A stretch of 64,000 nucleotides of DNA from Pochonia chlamydosporia 170. Its lineage: Eukaryota > Ascomycota > Sordariomycetes > Hypocreales > Clavicipitaceae. The DNA lies in the NCBI RefSeq assembly GCF_001653235.2, contig NC_035790.1, positions 5,518,001 through 5,582,000 of the forward strand, written 5' to 3'. Positions 10,306 through 20,754 of the stretch are shown piece by piece. Every line of letters begins with the position of its first letter. The first letter of the stretch is position 1. The notes below the pieces were generated by a model that saw only the letters and a program-made list of their open reading frames with translations, was not told the DNA's origin and ran no database searches. Both the position numbers and the translations under genes were made by a program.

Positions 10306-12735
10306 TCATTTTTCGGTGCCAGAATCGTCCGAGTCGGCAAACATATCCACAGCACGCAGTCGCTTCCGTTGTTGGCTTCGGCCCGCAGACTCTTGGCCGC
10401 CTTCGGCGCCCGCCCGTTCATCTTCGTCCCGGCTCTTTGTTTGGGGTGGTGCCGCTTCTGTTTGGGCGCCATCCCCGTCTTGCTCCATGAATTCTGTTTC
10501 CAACTCGTCTTCGTCGATAGGCTCCCCTGCGACGTCGTCTTCCTCTATCGGTTCTCCTTCTACGTCTTCGTCATCAATAGGTTCACCCATCACATCATCC
10601 TCATCCAGAGGCTCTCCGTCGACATCATCTTGAGCAGCAGGGTTATGCACACCATCAGCTGCTGCGGCTGTGGCGCTTGTATCGCTCTTTGCGGCTGGCA
10701 GGGCATCAACAACCTTCCACTTGCTCCGAAATGACGACTCCTCAGCTTTGTCTTCGGCTTTGAGCGACGGTGGAGACTCGAACGTTCGAACAAATAGTTC
10801 CTGCGACTCGGCTGGAAATACGCACCACCCTTCCCACAGATTGAGGACCAGGTTGATGCTTCTCTTCCACTTTTCTGCACGAAGCCGCCCCCACCCGAGC
10901 TTCTCTGCCATCATGCCTAACCGTTCAAAGACCTTTCGCTCTCGAAGCGCCGTCTCGAAGAGCTGTCGAAAACGCCAGGCGTGTCGAACTCCGCTCGTCG
11001 ACGACGAAGAAAGAACATCGCTAACGACGTATAGTGCCACCAAACTCGCGCCACTCGTATCCAAGCCATCATTCGCTGTTGCTTCATCCGTGGATGTTGT
11101 CGGATTATTTGGCTTTGTTTCATGTTTCTTCTCGGGGTTGGCGCCCGTCAACGAAAGCGGCTTCTCGACATTGGCGACAATCATGTCCACGACCTCATCT
11201 GCACCACGGCTAGCATGTGTGATGGCAAACGTTGTAACTCGGGCAATATCTCCCTTTCGCAACTTGCCCAGCGTAGTCGGTAGTCGCGCCAGGAGATGGA
11301 CGAGTTTTGCTTTGTCCAGGGGACTCAAAAACCTCTTTTCCATCTCGGCGACATTGTTGTCGCCCGTAGCGTCATCCATGTCTTCGTCGTCTGACGAGTT
11401 GTACTCTGGATCTGACACAAATTCATCCAGAGAGGTTGTGTACTCGAAGACCAAGTTCTTCTCTGGTGATTTCCATGCATCCCCACCGTCAAACAATGGA
11501 ACATATTTTCCTTTGACCTGGTTGAACTCTGAACCCGTCACGACCTGCCAGAGTCTCCACCTGTACCAGATACCACCTTCACTTCTAGCATCCCATATCC
11601 AGGCCCATCTTTCTTCGCGCTGGACATCCGGTCGTGACATAAGTAGCGCCTCAAACTGGGGACCGTATTCCAAAACTCCTTCAATCGTCTTGTTTATCAG
11701 TTGTATGGTCCGTACATCTTGTGGCGGCCGTACAGGCACATGTAGCAGTTGGCTTCTATTGACGCCAACCCCAACCTGCCCATACGACGATGGTGGTGCA
11801 AAACCACGATGGAAACCTTGCTGGTGATGGCTAGGTTTGTCTCGACCTCCAGGTTGTTCTACGGGCTTCGCTCCAAAGGGATGAGCACCAGATGATGAGG
11901 ATGTCAGACTTGGGAGATTGGCCGATGCTGCCACGGCGGAGGATAAGTGTCTATGTAAAGACAAGTAATACCCATAGCCAAGATATCGGTTCTGTAACGT
12001 GCTCACAGCCGTATCCATTTCGTTGGCCGGCGTCTCTTGCGAAAGAGTAACAATAGCAATCGTACACTTTCTTTCCGAGCCACCTGGGCCAGAAGGAGCA
12101 GGCGGTTGGATCTTGACATTCTCAACATTAAGAGTATCCGGTATCAGCGCCTTCACCACAGCAGGTGACGTGCCAGGAGGCAAGTTTGTAAGTCGAAGAG
12201 TAGGTTTCGACGTCGCTTTTTCTTCCGCCCGATCCCTCGAATCTCCCATATCTTCCTCATCGCTGGCGTTGAAAGCCTTGGCAACTGAAGTCGTCGCAGC
12301 GGACCCAGATTCCGGTTCCTCAAATCCCAGCAATCCCGCTCGGTCCCTCGACCCGCCCTTGAAATCATTGAAAGACCTCTTCTTTGTGAAAGCTGAGGGT
12401 GATGGTCCCAGACTCCCAGGACCGCTCTTCAGTCCCGAAGAAACAAAGTGTCTCCTGGAGGCGCCGTGTCCCGGTGGTGGCCCTCCTCCAAAACCTGGCT
12501 TCCCTCGAGAAGGACCGCCGAAGCTGCTAGGCGCGGCCGCATCCCGCCTGTCGTCGTCATCGTCGCGGTCGAAGCTCTTTACGAAGTCGGCGTATACGGC
12601 GGCAGTTTCGGCAGCTTCGCGCTTGCGCTTGGCTTCTGCTTCAGCTTTTTGCCGTTCAAAGGCGGATTGCTTCGTCGGTTTTTGGAGCTTCGCCTCCACG
12701 TCTGGGAAGGTGGGGTGGCCCTTTCCGGATGACAT
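10306..12735 (-). CDS. SR140/U2SURP-like splicing factor (RRM, SURP, CID)
   Basis: An 809-residue single-exon protein. Order of parts: charged N-terminus with a Lys/Arg/Glu helix (about 20-45); a divergent RRM near 176-262 (LRLTNLPPGTSPAVV ... GYGYYLSLHRHL); a SURP-like module near 340-400 (INKTIEGVLEYGPQFEALL, then RWAWIWD and WYRWRLW); and a CID/RPR-type helical domain from about 472 to 665 (LDKAKLVHLLARLP ... KLGWGRLRAEKWKRSI). This is the domain order of the U2 snRNP-associated protein SR140 (U2SURP). The usual RS tail is replaced by an acidic tail with four 10-residue repeats at 705-744, ending in a basic cluster (QQRKRLR) that could be a nuclear localisation signal. Expected role: linking U2 snRNP with other splicing components. 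Domain order is clear; the interactions are inferred from metazoan family members. Confidence 0.88.
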   Translation of the reverse strand: MSSGKGHPTFPDVEAKLQKPTKQSAFERQKAEAEAKRKREAAETAAVYADFVKSFDRDDDDDRRDAAAPSSFGGPSRGKPGFGGGPPPGHGASRRHFVSSGLKSGPGSLGPSPSAFTKKRSFNDFKGGSRDRAGLLGFEEPESGSAATTSVAKAFNASDEEDMGDSRDRAEEKATSKPTLRLTNLPPGTSPAVVKALIPDTLNVENVKIQPPAPSGPGGSERKCTIAIVTLSQETPANEMDTAVSTLQNRYLGYGYYLSLHRHLSSAVAASANLPSLTSSSSGAHPFGAKPVEQPGGRDKPSHHQQGFHRGFAPPSSYGQVGVGVNRSQLLHVPVRPPQDVRTIQLINKTIEGVLEYGPQFEALLMSRPDVQREERWAWIWDARSEGGIWYRWRLWQVVTGSEFNQVKGKYVPLFDGGDAWKSPEKNLVFEYTTSLDEFVSDPEYNSSDDEDMDDATGDNNVAEMEKRFLSPLDKAKLVHLLARLPTTLGKLRKGDIARVTTFAITHASRGADEVVDMIVANVEKPLSLTGANPEKKHETKPNNPTTSTDEATANDGLDTSGASLVALYVVSDVLSSSSTSGVRHAWRFRQLFETALRERKVFERLGMMAEKLGWGRLRAEKWKRSINLVLNLWEGWCVFPAESQELFVRTFESPPSLKAEDKAEESSFRSKWKVVDALPAAKSDTSATAAAADGVHNPAAQDDVDGEPLDEDDVMGEPIDDEDVEGEPIEEDDVAGEPIDEDELETEFMEQDGDGAQTEAAPPQTKSRDEDERAGAEGGQESAGRSQQRKRLRAVDMFADSDDSGTEK
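10504..10623 (-). repeat. four 30-bp in-frame repeats in the SR140-like gene
   Basis: Four consecutive 10-residue units of the form V-x-G-E-P-[LI]-[DE]-[DE]-[DE]-[DE] encode an acidic tail. The third codon positions differ between units, so the repeat is clearer in protein than in DNA. Confidence 0.85.
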
Positions 12736-13209
12736 TATGTTGGGTGCGGTTTGTTGCGGTCGTCAACTCATTGTCGGATGCTGAGAGTGTTGTCGTGTAA
12801 AATAATGGTCAGTTTGGCAGGGTAGTCGAAGTGGTGTGTGGTGATGGGAGCTCACCTCATTGACCTAGGAAGCTGCCCCGCTATCTGCATATCTGTACAA
12901 ATCATCGTCCAACCTCAACCTCATTTCCTCTGTACGCGTCTACGCGTTGCCAACGCTATTTGCCTCCCGAAATATCTTCCTTCTGCTTCTATTCCGTGCG
13001 CGTATCCAACAATAATAGCAAGGTAATTCATCTTTTGCAAAAGCTATGACCATCGCGCTAGTTCGCCCACACAGTGTATCACACTGCAACAAATGTGCTC
13101 CCTGTCCAACGCATCAGCGAAGATTTCTCCCCAGCTTTCGTGTCATGGCTATATTTCCTGTATTGCTGTGAAGATCTATCAATTCGCCGACACTGATTCA
13201 CTGGTAATT
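12736..13209. other. short intergenic space
   Basis: Separates the SR140-like start from the end of the flavin oxidase, both on the minus strand. No feature recognised. Confidence 0.5.
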
Positions 13210-14628
13210 CTACAGCTTCGCCACATTAACAGCAGACTCCTTCCGCAGCTCCTCCGCCAACACCATCCCCGGATCTCCCCCACGACTCCCATCCATCGTA
13301 ATAAGACCCTTAAATATACCATTCGTTTCCCTTCCAACGGTATCATCCTCAATATCCTTCCATCTCCATTTATCGCCCAGCGCCCCGCCCTTACCCAACA
13401 TACAGTCCAGCACTTTATCACCCAGCAGCGGCAGAAACTTGTATCCATGTCCACTATCTCCTGTAGCAATGAACAAGCCCTTCCACCCAGGATGCCAGTC
13501 CACCAGCCAATCGCCATCCTTCGTATCAGAATACCAGCACAGCCTAGTCCCCTTCCAAGGTCTCTTCTCAAGACCCTTGATGGGAGACAGCTTGGCGAGG
13601 CCGCGACGCAGATCGGCATCTGCCTCGTGTGGAAGTCGAGCAAGGCCACCATCTCGACTAGTTGATGGTCTCGATGTGACAAAAGGTTTGCGCTCTAAAT
13701 ACGGTGATGGAGGCAACGCATTGTGGACAGTGACGGGGTTGAGGTATCCGAAGCTGTGGCGGGCAACTTTTAGGATCTTTTCTTGCGGTGGGATGATGAA
13801 CAGTCCGGATGAAAGGTTTAAAACCACCGGCTGCTTTGAAAGAATGGCAAGCTCTTCATCACTGATATCAATATAACCCAGCACATGACCCGTCGCCTCG
13901 ACCCGTCCTCTCAGATCAACAAGAGACCCCGTCCATGCTCCCGCGGCAACTAGAACAACATCCCCAGTGAGAAGTCTACCATCCGCCAACTTCGCACCAG
14001 TGACCCTATCCCCCTCATTTGCCAGATAATCCACCTTTGCTTTCACAAACGTCACCCGTCCCGTTGCCTTCACCCGCTCGTACAACCATTTCATGCCTCG
14101 CCCAGCGTTCGCCCACCCAGACAGTGTATTCAGATAGCCCCAATCACCAGGGTACGTATCGGTGCCCAGGCAATCATTCAAAGCCTGGGTATCATCCAGA
14201 GTCTTTATCCTGTCTGCCGGATATCCGTCCCTGGCAGCAACCTCAACGCAGTTCTTCCAGCTCTCCTTGGTGTAGTACATTCCGGACTTTGTGCCCACCT
14301 TGAGTTCCTTGGGGTTATACGCCGTCAGAACGAAGCCTGATTCTGTGTATCGGCCTTGGCCCCCTAGATCATCGTCCCCTTGCTTCCGCCATTCTTTCTG
14401 TGCTTCCGTCGCTAGCGCGGTGTAGTGAGGGTCAGCGTAGTCGGCTCTTATGATTCTCGATGAGTCGACACTGGCGCAGTCATCTGGAGGGAATTCGCCG
14501 CTGGCGGTGTCGTCGACAATCGTGATTGAGGTTTTGGCAAACTGTGGTCTCTTTGTGAGTGCCCAGGCGGTGCTGAGGCCGAAGACACCAGAGCCGATGA
14601 TGAGGACTGAAGACGGCGTCGCTTCCAT
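13210..14628 (-). CDS. peroxisomal FAD-dependent amine oxidase (sarcosine/fructosyl amino acid/pipecolate oxidase family)
   Basis: A 472-residue DAO/MSOX-family flavoprotein, counted from the ATG at 14628; an in-frame ATG 14 codons upstream is less likely because family members start just before the dinucleotide fold. The FAD-binding motif IGSGVFGLSTAW is at residues 11-22 with the acidic strand end VDD at 38-40. Cys364 in LCWYSDT matches the position of the covalently flavinylated cysteine of fructosyl amine oxidases and monomeric sarcosine oxidase. GDSGHGYKFLP at 390-400 is the conserved C-terminal FAD-contact loop. The last three residues, AKL, form a type 1 peroxisomal targeting signal. 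The enzyme should oxidise a secondary amine (N-methyl, fructosyl or cyclic amino acid), reducing O2 to H2O2 inside peroxisomes. The exact substrate cannot be told from the sequence. Confidence 0.87.
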   Translation of the reverse strand: MEATPSSVLIIGSGVFGLSTAWALTKRPQFAKTSITIVDDTASGEFPPDDCASVDSSRIIRADYADPHYTALATEAQKEWRKQGDDDLGGQGRYTESGFVLTAYNPKELKVGTKSGMYYTKESWKNCVEVAARDGYPADRIKTLDDTQALNDCLGTDTYPGDWGYLNTLSGWANAGRGMKWLYERVKATGRVTFVKAKVDYLANEGDRVTGAKLADGRLLTGDVVLVAAGAWTGSLVDLRGRVEATGHVLGYIDISDEELAILSKQPVVLNLSSGLFIIPPQEKILKVARHSFGYLNPVTVHNALPPSPYLERKPFVTSRPSTSRDGGLARLPHEADADLRRGLAKLSPIKGLEKRPWKGTRLCWYSDTKDGDWLVDWHPGWKGLFIATGDSGHGYKFLPLLGDKVLDCMLGKGGALGDKWRWKDIEDDTVGRETNGIFKGLITMDGSRGGDPGMVLAEELRKESAVNVAKL

Positions 14629-15923
14629 TGGTTTTAATGTCGGTTTTAATAGAATCAGCTGAGTTCCCAACGTGCTGCGGAAGTCTCCAAGGCTACGAAA
14701 AACAAATCAAGAACGAAGAAACATCTATATCCTTTAGTTATGGAGTGGGTTGTGTCGGCACAAGAGGGGGATCAAATAGTCTGGTGATGCCAAGTGGGGA
14801 GGTGAACGCCGATTATCGGGACCAGTTGAGTCGGGTCATCACCCCAACGAGCATGGATCTATCGCCACAGCCATAAAGACATGATTTTCCGGTTTGATTT
14901 AAGAAAGAGACCATGCCCAACGCAGATACTTCTGCCAATACGCCAAAATGATGGGCTCAATATCCGAAGACTTGAAGAACAGAAAGGCGGCTTAGCCTTG
15001 TCTCCGAACGAGCTAAGACAGCAACTACAAGCCTCAGTGCCCTATCAATTCATCGTTCTATGTTAGATGAGATAGTGTTCGTAGTCAATATGCGTCAAAG
15101 TATCAATAGATAGCTAACCACATGGGTCTACGATGTTGGGTTGTTATAATGTGTCTCTTTCTCTCCGCAAGAATCGGCACAGTATGGACTCTAGTGTCTT
15201 GCTGAAAGCCATAAAATCTTGTTCACTCTGTGAGCATCAAGCTTCCCTTTCACGGCGGTCGAAATGTCACTGGTACAGGCGCAGGATGGGTTTCCGGGGA
15301 CAAAAATGCATTGCTACCTAAGACTGAGAAACACGATCATGATGCCACATCATGTATGGGTTTCCTGGCAGTTTTGCTGTGGCTGCTATAATGCCCAAAA
15401 TAGGCCGAGAGCTTGCCCTGTCCGCCATTTCCTCAGCATGCAAAATGCAAGCTGGATTTTTCTCAAAAGCATCTCTCACTGGCAAGACTAATAATGTCGA
15501 ATTCCAGTGATCTTCCTCCACCAACTTTTCACCAACTTGACCTTCCTCCTGAAAGCATTAAAGTGATTGTTTGGGAGGTGGACCAGCCCAAAACACACCA
15601 CGAGCAATCTATATGGTGTCGCGGGATGAGTAGTCTTGATCTTTTTGCCCTGAACCAATACCGTCGCACGGAAAATAAAAAAAAGTAAAAACAAATAAAC
15701 CCCTCCCCCTAATTGAACCTTTTGCCAACGCCAATGCAATGCTTAATCAAATGATACAGTCGCAACTCCCTATTACTTGATTGTGGCCTATCGAGTTCAT
15801 GGAGCGTCTTGAGAGAGGTAAAGCAATCATGGTATCATGACCAATGGTCTAGTCGTACATGCGGGAAAATAAACGGTGTTGGTACACCAGGTAGGTGAGA
15901 GCCACCTGGCCAACCCGATGCGT
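14629..15923. other. intergenic, 1.3 kb
   Basis: Promoter side of the flavin oxidase and 3' flank of the TBP gene. AT-rich stretch around 15670-15710. No gene recognised. Confidence 0.5.
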
Positions 15924-16879
15924 CTAAACTTTTCGGAAGTCTGCAATGTCCAATTAGTACATTGCAATACAAGGCGATACTTGTAAAAAAAGGACCAAAA
16001 CGTACCTTGCAACACTGGGTAGATCATCTCGAAAGCCTGGTAGATCTCCTCTCTGACCTTCGCACCAGTCAAGACGATCTTGCCGCTGACGAAGATGAGG
16101 AGCACAATCTTGGGCTTGATCATGCGGTAGATGAGACCAGGGAACAACTCGGGTTCGTAAGAACTGAAGTTGTGATGGCGAGAGGCCAAACCTTCCAAGC
16201 GGATAGGGAACTTGATGTCGCAGGAGCCGACAATGTTCTGAATTTTGAAATCGGTGAATTTGGCATTGAAGCCAAGCTTCTGGATGATACGAGCATACTT
16301 TCTTGAAGCAAGCTTGGAATCGTCCTCCGATTTGGCACCAGTAACGACCATTTTACCGCTTGCGAAGATTAGAGCCGTGGTCTTGGGCTCACGAATACGC
16401 ATGATGACAGCAGCGAAACGCTTTGGTGTTCATGTTAGCATCTGATGAACTGTAGGACACAAATCTAGGTCAAGCCAGAATGTACCTTTGGATTATATTC
16501 CGCGTTTCGAGCATGCAGGGCAATCGTCTTGAGGTCCAGACGGCAATCAAGATTGACCGTGGCCACGATGTTCCTTGAAAGTTGGACGATAAGCGTCACT
16601 GAGCCAAATAAACTCAATCATTCAAGAGTATACATACTGCAAAGTAGGAGTAATGCCACTGGGCCCTTGCGTGGCAGAAGGCGTCGCAGCAGGAGTCGCG
16701 GGAGTCACCCCATTTCCGTTGGCTGCCTGTTGGCCGTTGGCTCCCGGCCGTTGCATCGCATCACCATTGCTTGATGGTGGCGTCAACTCATTGGTAGCTC
16801 CGGGAAAGGACAGAGAGCCGGGCGCGGTAAAGGCCTTCGCCTGCGCGGCGTTGGACGGATGTGTCTGGATACCTTCCAT
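15924..16879 (-). CDS. SPT15: TATA-binding protein (TBP)
   Basis: Four exons on the minus strand: 16638-16879, 16486-16573, 16006-16420 and 15924-15940. Introns are 64, 65 and 65 nt, with branch-like CTAAC at about 16435 and CTAAT at about 15957. The product is 253 residues. Residues 1-80 are a variable Ala/Pro/Thr/Asn-rich region. The saddle domain follows as two repeats: the first starts at [15 protein letters not shown] and runs through the [21 protein letters not shown] segment; the second starts at [17 protein letters not shown] and ends at EMIYPVLQ. The last exon is only 17 nt and supplies the C-terminal DFRKV, so the reading frame without the last splice would give a wrong, longer tail. 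It is the general transcription factor that binds the TATA element for all three RNA polymerases. Confidence 0.97.
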
Positions 16880-19800
16880 GATGAGAAGTGATCGCGATCA
16901 GACACAAGAAACGGCTTGCGATGGAAGCGATGAGCAGATCTGCTCCTGATGTTAGTTCTTGAAGACCACATATTGAGACGAGAGGCAGCCGCCGAGGTTC
17001 ATATATCATAGTTGCAGCAAGAGAGTGAAGGGAGGCCCAGTGAGAACCGGACTGGTTACACCCCTTTCTCGTTTGCCATTGCAACAGTGAATCATGAACT
17101 GAGCAGTCTGCAACTGGAAACAAAAAAATGGAAAGGTGAATCTTACCACTCGTGGGAGATGAACAAGTGAATGTCTCCCCTACAGAATGGTGCTCAGTTG
17201 GCAGGTTCTCTTGTGATGCAACGACCACTGGTGGTCCAGAGTGCAACGCAAAGATGGCTGAAGGTCGAGAAAGTTGGTCGTACTGGACGGTCTTTATCTC
17301 GGCTCGAACCCGACTTGTTCACTTCAAGGCAAGCTCGAATCTTCTTTTTTTAATCTCGTCTAGTTGTCTACGCTCTCGCAACGATCCGATGGCGACGACA
17401 ACAAGAACGATGAGATTTCGCTTTTCTGTTTTCGTCGGCGACCACTAGATCGGTTGCGACAAGAGAGGGAAATGCGACTGGCACAAAGAACGTATTTCAG
17501 TTCGATTCTATTGCCTAGTCGTCGCAGAAAAAAAACGTCGGACGCCGTTCAACCTGAGACGATGCTCGAAATTCGGTTCGCTGTTCCTAGACCACGCGCT
17601 CACAGCAGTAGAGAGTGAGGCAAGCGGTTCGCCGAGTTCGCGGATGATTCGTGCAGCAGGTGCGACGAAAGTTTGCGATGCAACTGAAGCGTCCGGCGAT
17701 GCCAAACAATTGAGAGACAGTGAGAGTCTGGAGATGGACGATGGGAATGCAAAGCGGAGCGAAGCCGGCAGCAGGTGAAAAAGTGGGTCGTGACGTGTGG
17801 ATGACAGGTAGGTGGGAGGATGCAAAATTATTAAATGGTGTGGCCGACGTATGTGGGAGGTACGTAGGGCCAACCGGTCGGGACTTCGGCGCAAGAACAT
17901 CAAAACAAGCGGGCTGGGGGAGGGCTGGGTACTTATAATTTTGTCCAGAGACCGAGCCTCCAGTTCTCCCAGGCAACAACAGGCCTGTGGCGTTGCCGCT
18001 GGCGAGTTTGGCCTGAGGTTAGTGCGCACGCTAGGACCACCGCTGGCCAATCAGCGACGAGGAAAGTGGTGATTTTATCTCCTTTTTTCCCACCATGCAA
18101 CCTGAGAAGGCCCCGGCGGAGCCCCTGAGGTACTTTGGTATCACGCTTCGGCAACCGGTACCTGGGGAAGGTGCAGATAAAAGTTGTCTGGATCCGGGCA
18201 GAGACCGGCCCAGACAGAGCCAACATTAAACCCACCAGACTGGCTGTGATCGAGGTCAAGGTGGACCATCAGCACGACGAGATTTGATCTCCAATCTCAC
18301 GCAGGCAGAGTCAAGCAGTAATACGGCAATAAAGCATGGCATCGCATCTGTCGCTGCAGCTGTCAACGATGACCTCCAAGATGTTGCGCTGGCTTGCAGT
18401 CGCGTCGGTTGTGCCAGGGATGGACGGAGGATAAGGATAAGGTGGTCATTTCAAACAGGTGATGAACAGAATCAGATCTCGTAAGAGTGCGGTTGCAAGT
18501 TGCAATCTGGTCAAATCTCTCTGGCATCAATCAGAAGCCAACGAGGACAGAGCCGCATTGTGTCCCGGGTCCATGGGCCTTCGGTTCACAGTTGGGTTTT
18601 GTTGATTGCTCTCTTGTGCCACACTGTTGTGGCCCAACTGATAACTCCAAACCCAAACAAAGCAGCCGAACAGCTCAAGCCAAGAGGAAAGGGGAGGGGG
18701 AAAAGGGAAGGGAAGGGAAGGGTCTGGTCAGAGTCAGTCCATGTCAGTTGTTCCGTCATTCTCCTGTCTGATGTCCTGTCCAACCACTTGACACCAGACT
18801 TCACACTTTTCACGCTTCAAGACCCAACCAGACCACAAACCACACTACAACCAGCCCGCCCCTCTGCCCAAGCTTCTTCCCCTCTCTCACTTGACTTTCC
18901 TTTGCCTTCTGTTCATCCACTTTCCAACCGACATGGTTCTGTGCATCACTGCTTCACCAGCCATTCGCAAGCACAAGACAACAACAATTTCGCCGTCGTT
19001 CTCACGACTTTGCCAACACTGAGAGCCCAACATGCAACTGGAGACGAACGAATTTCGATCAGCCACCGACCGATACGAATAATCTCAACAACAGGTCAGG
19101 AGAACGTTTTGCTTCTCCTGTCTGCACGACCTGGACGAAATGTGTCACCATTAGCCAGCACTTCGGCTTGAGTCTGGGACGGCTGGGACGGCTGGGACAA
19201 AGGGGGCTGGGCACGGCGGCTGGACATGGAGCTGTCTGGTCTGGTCAAGTCCGGCCCTCCCTATCCACTTGGTCTCCCTGAAATTGCCTCCAGGACACCC
19301 CAGCCAACACTCCTCACCCTCGCTCCAGATAGACCACTCTCACACTTTCTATCAACCCCCTCTGAAACATCCACTTTTCCCCCCTGTATCGACTCTCATC
19401 CGGCCAGGTTACGCGTTCTTTCTCCTTTCTCTCCCACAGCCATCATTGAAAGAAGCGACGGTGATGAAGGTTGTGTCAAAGGTTACACCATCCGTCAATC
19501 AACTTCTTTCCCGCATCGAAAATTTGCGCTTTTGTGACGTCGCGGACTACCGGACAAAGAAATCTGAATCGACTGGACACGACGTCGCCGAGGAACGCGG
19601 TCCCGGGAGTGGCGACAGTTCGCGTCGCACGGATTGAGATGGTGTCGCGACGAAGCAAAATTTTCATCTTCTGCTCATTCACCCTTCATCAAAAATGGGG
19701 GGCGACAGTATGGGGGTGTGCGTGTGTGAGTCATGAATTCCTGTCCAACCATTTGTCTTGTGCATTGCTTGTTCAAGAGGCTGGACGTTTCCGGCCTCTG

Positions 19801-20754
19801 ACTGGCTGCTCGCTCAAGTATCGATACCATGCCCGAATATCCTGATGGTCCCGACCGCCACCTTGCGCTTGACTATCACGATACGTAGACCTGAATTTTT
19901 GCAGTGACACTAACACGAAAAATTGCATGAAATGGCTCTGATGCTATGTGCATTGCTATTCCGTCAGTTTGGTCGGTGTTTTTCACTTAAAAATCCCCAG
20001 TTCGTCACACAATATGTGCAGTGGACGAAAGTGTAAAATTCTGACCATCCCGGGATGTTGAAGTAGAGGTACCTCCTGCACACACAGCCCGCTGCGAGGG
20101 GCAAACCATGGAAGTACCGCACTAACAATTATTTTCATTCGCAACCTCGCAGAGCCGCTCGGGGATTTCGGCCCACCAGTGCAATCCGCCGACTCGCTCA
20201 CCACTCACCACATTGGTGCACACATTGGCAAAATGTAACTTAATTCCCGGTCAGGGTCCATCCAATTCAGACAAGAGCTTGGACCCTATGCTATCCATTA
20301 CATCACATCACATTACTATGTCTCTGAACTCGCAGGGTCCGCTTGATTGATCGGCTCCTGATTGTCATGGACATGGACTCATGGCAAGGAACCGTCGTTT
20401 GCCTGTCTGAACTCAAAAGACGGCACAGCAGAAGCAATTACGCAGAGCCTTTATGACGTGCCGACTCGTTGGAACGGACACGTGGCATGGCTCGTTTTGT
20501 ACAGAGCATACAGCCATTTCTTCAGAAATGTTTTGTTTCCTTGGCGTAGCAATCTCCTTCCGGAATGCAGTGGAACAAACTTGCACTTTGTAATTTTTCG
20601 CTTGTATTTGTTTTTCGCCTATTCCCTGGTCACATGTATGTACAAAATCCGTTTTTGCCCAGCGGCCTTCCATGCATCTACTTGAACACGATGAAAATAA
20701 TGGGAGATAATATGCGTGAATGAATTTTAGGCAGGTATCATGCGTATAAAGAGA
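16880..20754. other. 3.9 kb intergenic, no gene seen
   Basis: Upstream of TBP and downstream of ETF-QO. It contains the purine tract at 18684-18722 and GTCTGGTCTG at 19234. Several overlapping open frames of 100-220 codons around 17500-19800 are Pro/Ser/Thr-rich, lack recognisable domains and coexist in several frames, which points to biased composition rather than coding. Confidence 0.5.
18684..18722. repeat. purine-only tract with GGGAA repeats
   Basis: A stretch of only A and G on the plus strand, ending in three GGGAA units. Homopurine/homopyrimidine tracts like this are common in fungal promoters and leaders. Confidence 0.8.

Noticed and set aside
10670..11827. 385-codon antisense frame over the SR140-like gene
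   Set aside because: Ser/Thr-rich shadow of an established coding frame.
15827..15923. Longer C-terminus for TBP by read-through of the last intron
   Set aside because: The 17-nt last exon restores the invariant DFRKV ending; the read-through tail resembles nothing.
18500..19171. 223-codon plus-strand frame
   Set aside because: Overlaps a purine tract and simple repeats; low-complexity Pro/Ser/Thr composition in several frames at once.
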